From NCBI GenBank assembly GCA_020634885.1, contig JACKAW010000010.1, forward strand, positions 24,233 to 88,232: DNA of 64,000 nt, read 5' to 3'. Origin of the DNA: Anaerolineales bacterium (lineage in GTDB: Bacteria > Chloroflexota > Anaerolineae > Anaerolineales > Villigracilaceae). Every line of letters starts with the position of its first letter. The stretch's first letter is position 1. The translations under genes were made by a program, and so were the position numbers. Below, piece after piece: positions 62,958-64,000 of this stretch. The notes under the pieces were generated by a model. The model did no database searches. It worked only from the letters and a program-made list of their open reading frames with translations, and was not told where the DNA came from.

Positions 62958-63509
62958 TTACACTGCCTGCTTCTTCCACAACTCCAAAAAGTGCTTGCGG
63001 AACTTACTGACCTTCGGCGCGACGACCGCCATGCAGTACGGCTGGTTCGGGTTGTTCGCAAAATATTCCTGATGATAATCCTCAGCGATATAGAAATCCT
63101 TGATCGGTTCCACTTCGGTGACGATGGGGTTACCCCAAACTTTCTGTGCTTCCAACTCGCGAATGGTCTGTTCGGCAATTTCTTTTTGCTGCGGCGTGTG
63201 ATAGTAAATGCCTGAACGATACTGCGTGCCCGCATCCGCGCCCTGACGGTTCAATGTAGTTGGGTCGTGGATCACAAAGAAGATATTGAGCAGGTCACGG
63301 AACGTAATGACAGAAGGGTCGAATTTGATCTGCACTACTTCAGCATGACCCGTATCCCCATTGCAAACCGCGCGATAACTCGGGTTCTTCACATGTCCAT
63401 TGGCGTAGCCTGACTCAACAGACAAAACACCTTTCACTTCATCATAAACAGCTTCCAAACACCAGAAACATCCCCCCGCCAGCGTAACGGTTTCAAAATT
63501 TGTGTTCAT
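62958..63509 (-). CDS. msrA: Peptide methionine sulfoxide reductase MsrA
   Basis: Reduces the S form of methionine sulfoxide. A 183-residue enzyme with catalytic motif GGCFWCLEA (C14), GYANGHVKNPSY, GHAEVVQIKFDP and YHQEYFANNPNQPYC. The length is normal. No MsrB domain is fused. Confidence 0.95.
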   Translation of the reverse strand: MNTNFETVTLAGGCFWCLEAVYDEVKGVLSVESGYANGHVKNPSYRAVCNGDTGHAEVVQIKFDPSVITFRDLLNIFFVIHDPTTLNRQGADAGTQYRSGIYYHTPQQKEIAEQTIRELEAQKVWGNPIVTEVEPIKDFYIAEDYHQEYFANNPNQPYCMAVVAPKVSKFRKHFLELWKKQAV

Positions 63510-63576
63510 AATAATTTCTCCTTTTTTCTATGGATAAGACGCGGTGTGAAGCCAAAAAATCCTTAACAAAGGATTA

Positions 63577-63608
63577 CAAAAAAGCCCGCCTCAAAAAGCG
63601 GACTTTTG
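63577..63608 (-). terminator. Terminator of the gene at the right edge
   Basis: On the minus strand, a stem of AAAAGTCCGC and GCGGGCTTTT (one mismatch) with an 8-nt loop runs into TTTTTTG. It lies just downstream of the partial gene ending at 63632. Confidence 0.85.
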
Positions 63609-63631
63609 AACTGCTTGCTCAACCCAAACTT

Positions 63632-64000
63632 TTATCTCGTCCCTGAAACGGTCACGAGACCACTCGTCACCTTGGCGCTGACCAGCTTCAGCCCGGGGGT
63701 ATTTGTGTTGATGGCATCTGTCAAAGCCTGATTCAACCAGGTTTCTATTTGAGCGATCAAAATATTCGGAATCACCTGCTGCCCAATCTGCGCCGATTCT
63801 AATTTGAGGGTTGGTTGTTGGCTCTCGTTCACCATCAACTCACCCACAAGCAAGACCGAAGTGGAATTTTCACTTCCCGCCACCATACCCCACACTTGTA
63901 CACTGCCATCGCGCAGATAAACTTGCACATCGCTCAAAGGCAGGTCTGGGCTGTTTTTCATTTCCAAAGCAAGCCAGGATGTGATCTCCTGTTCGGTGAG
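63632..64000 (-). CDS. C-terminal part of a protein resembling LmeA/DUF2993-type proteins (5' end outside window)
   Basis: The frame is open to the right edge, so this is the last 122 residues of a longer protein. It starts LTEQEITSWLALEM and continues with alternating beta strands (VQVYLRDGSVQVWGMVAG, LKLESAQIGQQVIPNILIAQ), ending VTSGLVTVSGTR. The pattern of a short LTE.E..SWL stretch, then strands and a conserved G....P turn is compatible with lipid-binding tubular proteins such as LmeA/DUF2993, but I cannot be sure without the N-terminus. Confidence 0.6.
   Translation of the reverse strand, partial: LTEQEITSWLALEMKNSPDLPLSDVQVYLRDGSVQVWGMVAGSENSTSVLLVGELMVNESQQPTLKLESAQIGQQVIPNILIAQIETWLNQALTDAINTNTPGLKLVSAKVTSGLVTVSGTR

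Overview
The window (about 50% GC, Shine-Dalgarno starts, many ATGA/TAATG gene overlaps) reads as chromosome from a Chloroflexota bacterium, most probably class Anaerolineae. This is an inference from gene content: very large multi-GAF sensor proteins, a MutL-like ASKHA protein without a mutase, a Ycf45-like R3H ATPase, DUF389 and LOG proteins, an LPxTG-type protein, and lipoproteins. No phage, transposase gene, CRISPR array or rRNA was seen. One tRNA, tRNA-Leu(CAA), is present.

Layout. (1) 1-1.1 kb: 3' end of rny (RNase Y). (2) 1.1-21 kb: a signalling block, all on the + strand. It holds a PAS/GAF histidine kinase with an OmpR-type regulator, a double-receiver hybrid kinase, a SUOX-like lipoprotein, three large membrane sensors without kinase domains, a soluble GAF-repeat kinase, a threonine-synthase-like PLP enzyme fused to a response-regulator receiver, and a CheY-like protein. 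(3) 21-34 kb: mostly single housekeeping or accessory genes. They include a CASTOR/POLLUX-like channel protein, a sulfite-oxidase-like protein, DnaJ-HtrA, LOG, a kinase/regulator pair translationally coupled to methionine aminopeptidase, tmk, an R3H AAA ATPase, an AP2-domain protein and a bPH-like membrane protein. (4) 34-37 kb: DUF389-SH3 and a phosphohexomutase. (5) 37-45.6 kb, minus strand: a tight seven-gene operon of unknown function built around the MutL-like actin-fold protein, membrane proteins and a zinc-ribbon protein with 35-residue repeats, followed by an LPxTG-type protein. (6) 45.7-50.5 kb: glgC, tRNA-Leu, a YchF-like GTPase and a PepF-like peptidase with a histone-H1-like tail. 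(7) 50.8-53.3 kb: a class A PBP homologue whose catalytic motifs are degenerate. (8) 53.4-60.4 kb: surE and overlapping small genes, two multi-pass membrane proteins, two tandem alkyltransferase-like genes and an ABM-domain gene. (9) 60.4-64 kb, minus strand: holA, a DUF6391-like gene, dusB, msrA and the C-terminal part of another gene.

The two best candidates for an undescribed system are the operon ending in the threonine-synthase/receiver fusion (possibly amino-acid metabolism placed directly under phosphorelay control) and the seven-gene MutL-like membrane operon. Other notable signals are the inactivated PBP, GTAG-flanked REP-like palindromes often arranged as inverted pairs, and heptanucleotide tandem repeats at 56.9-59.5 kb that lie both between and inside genes.
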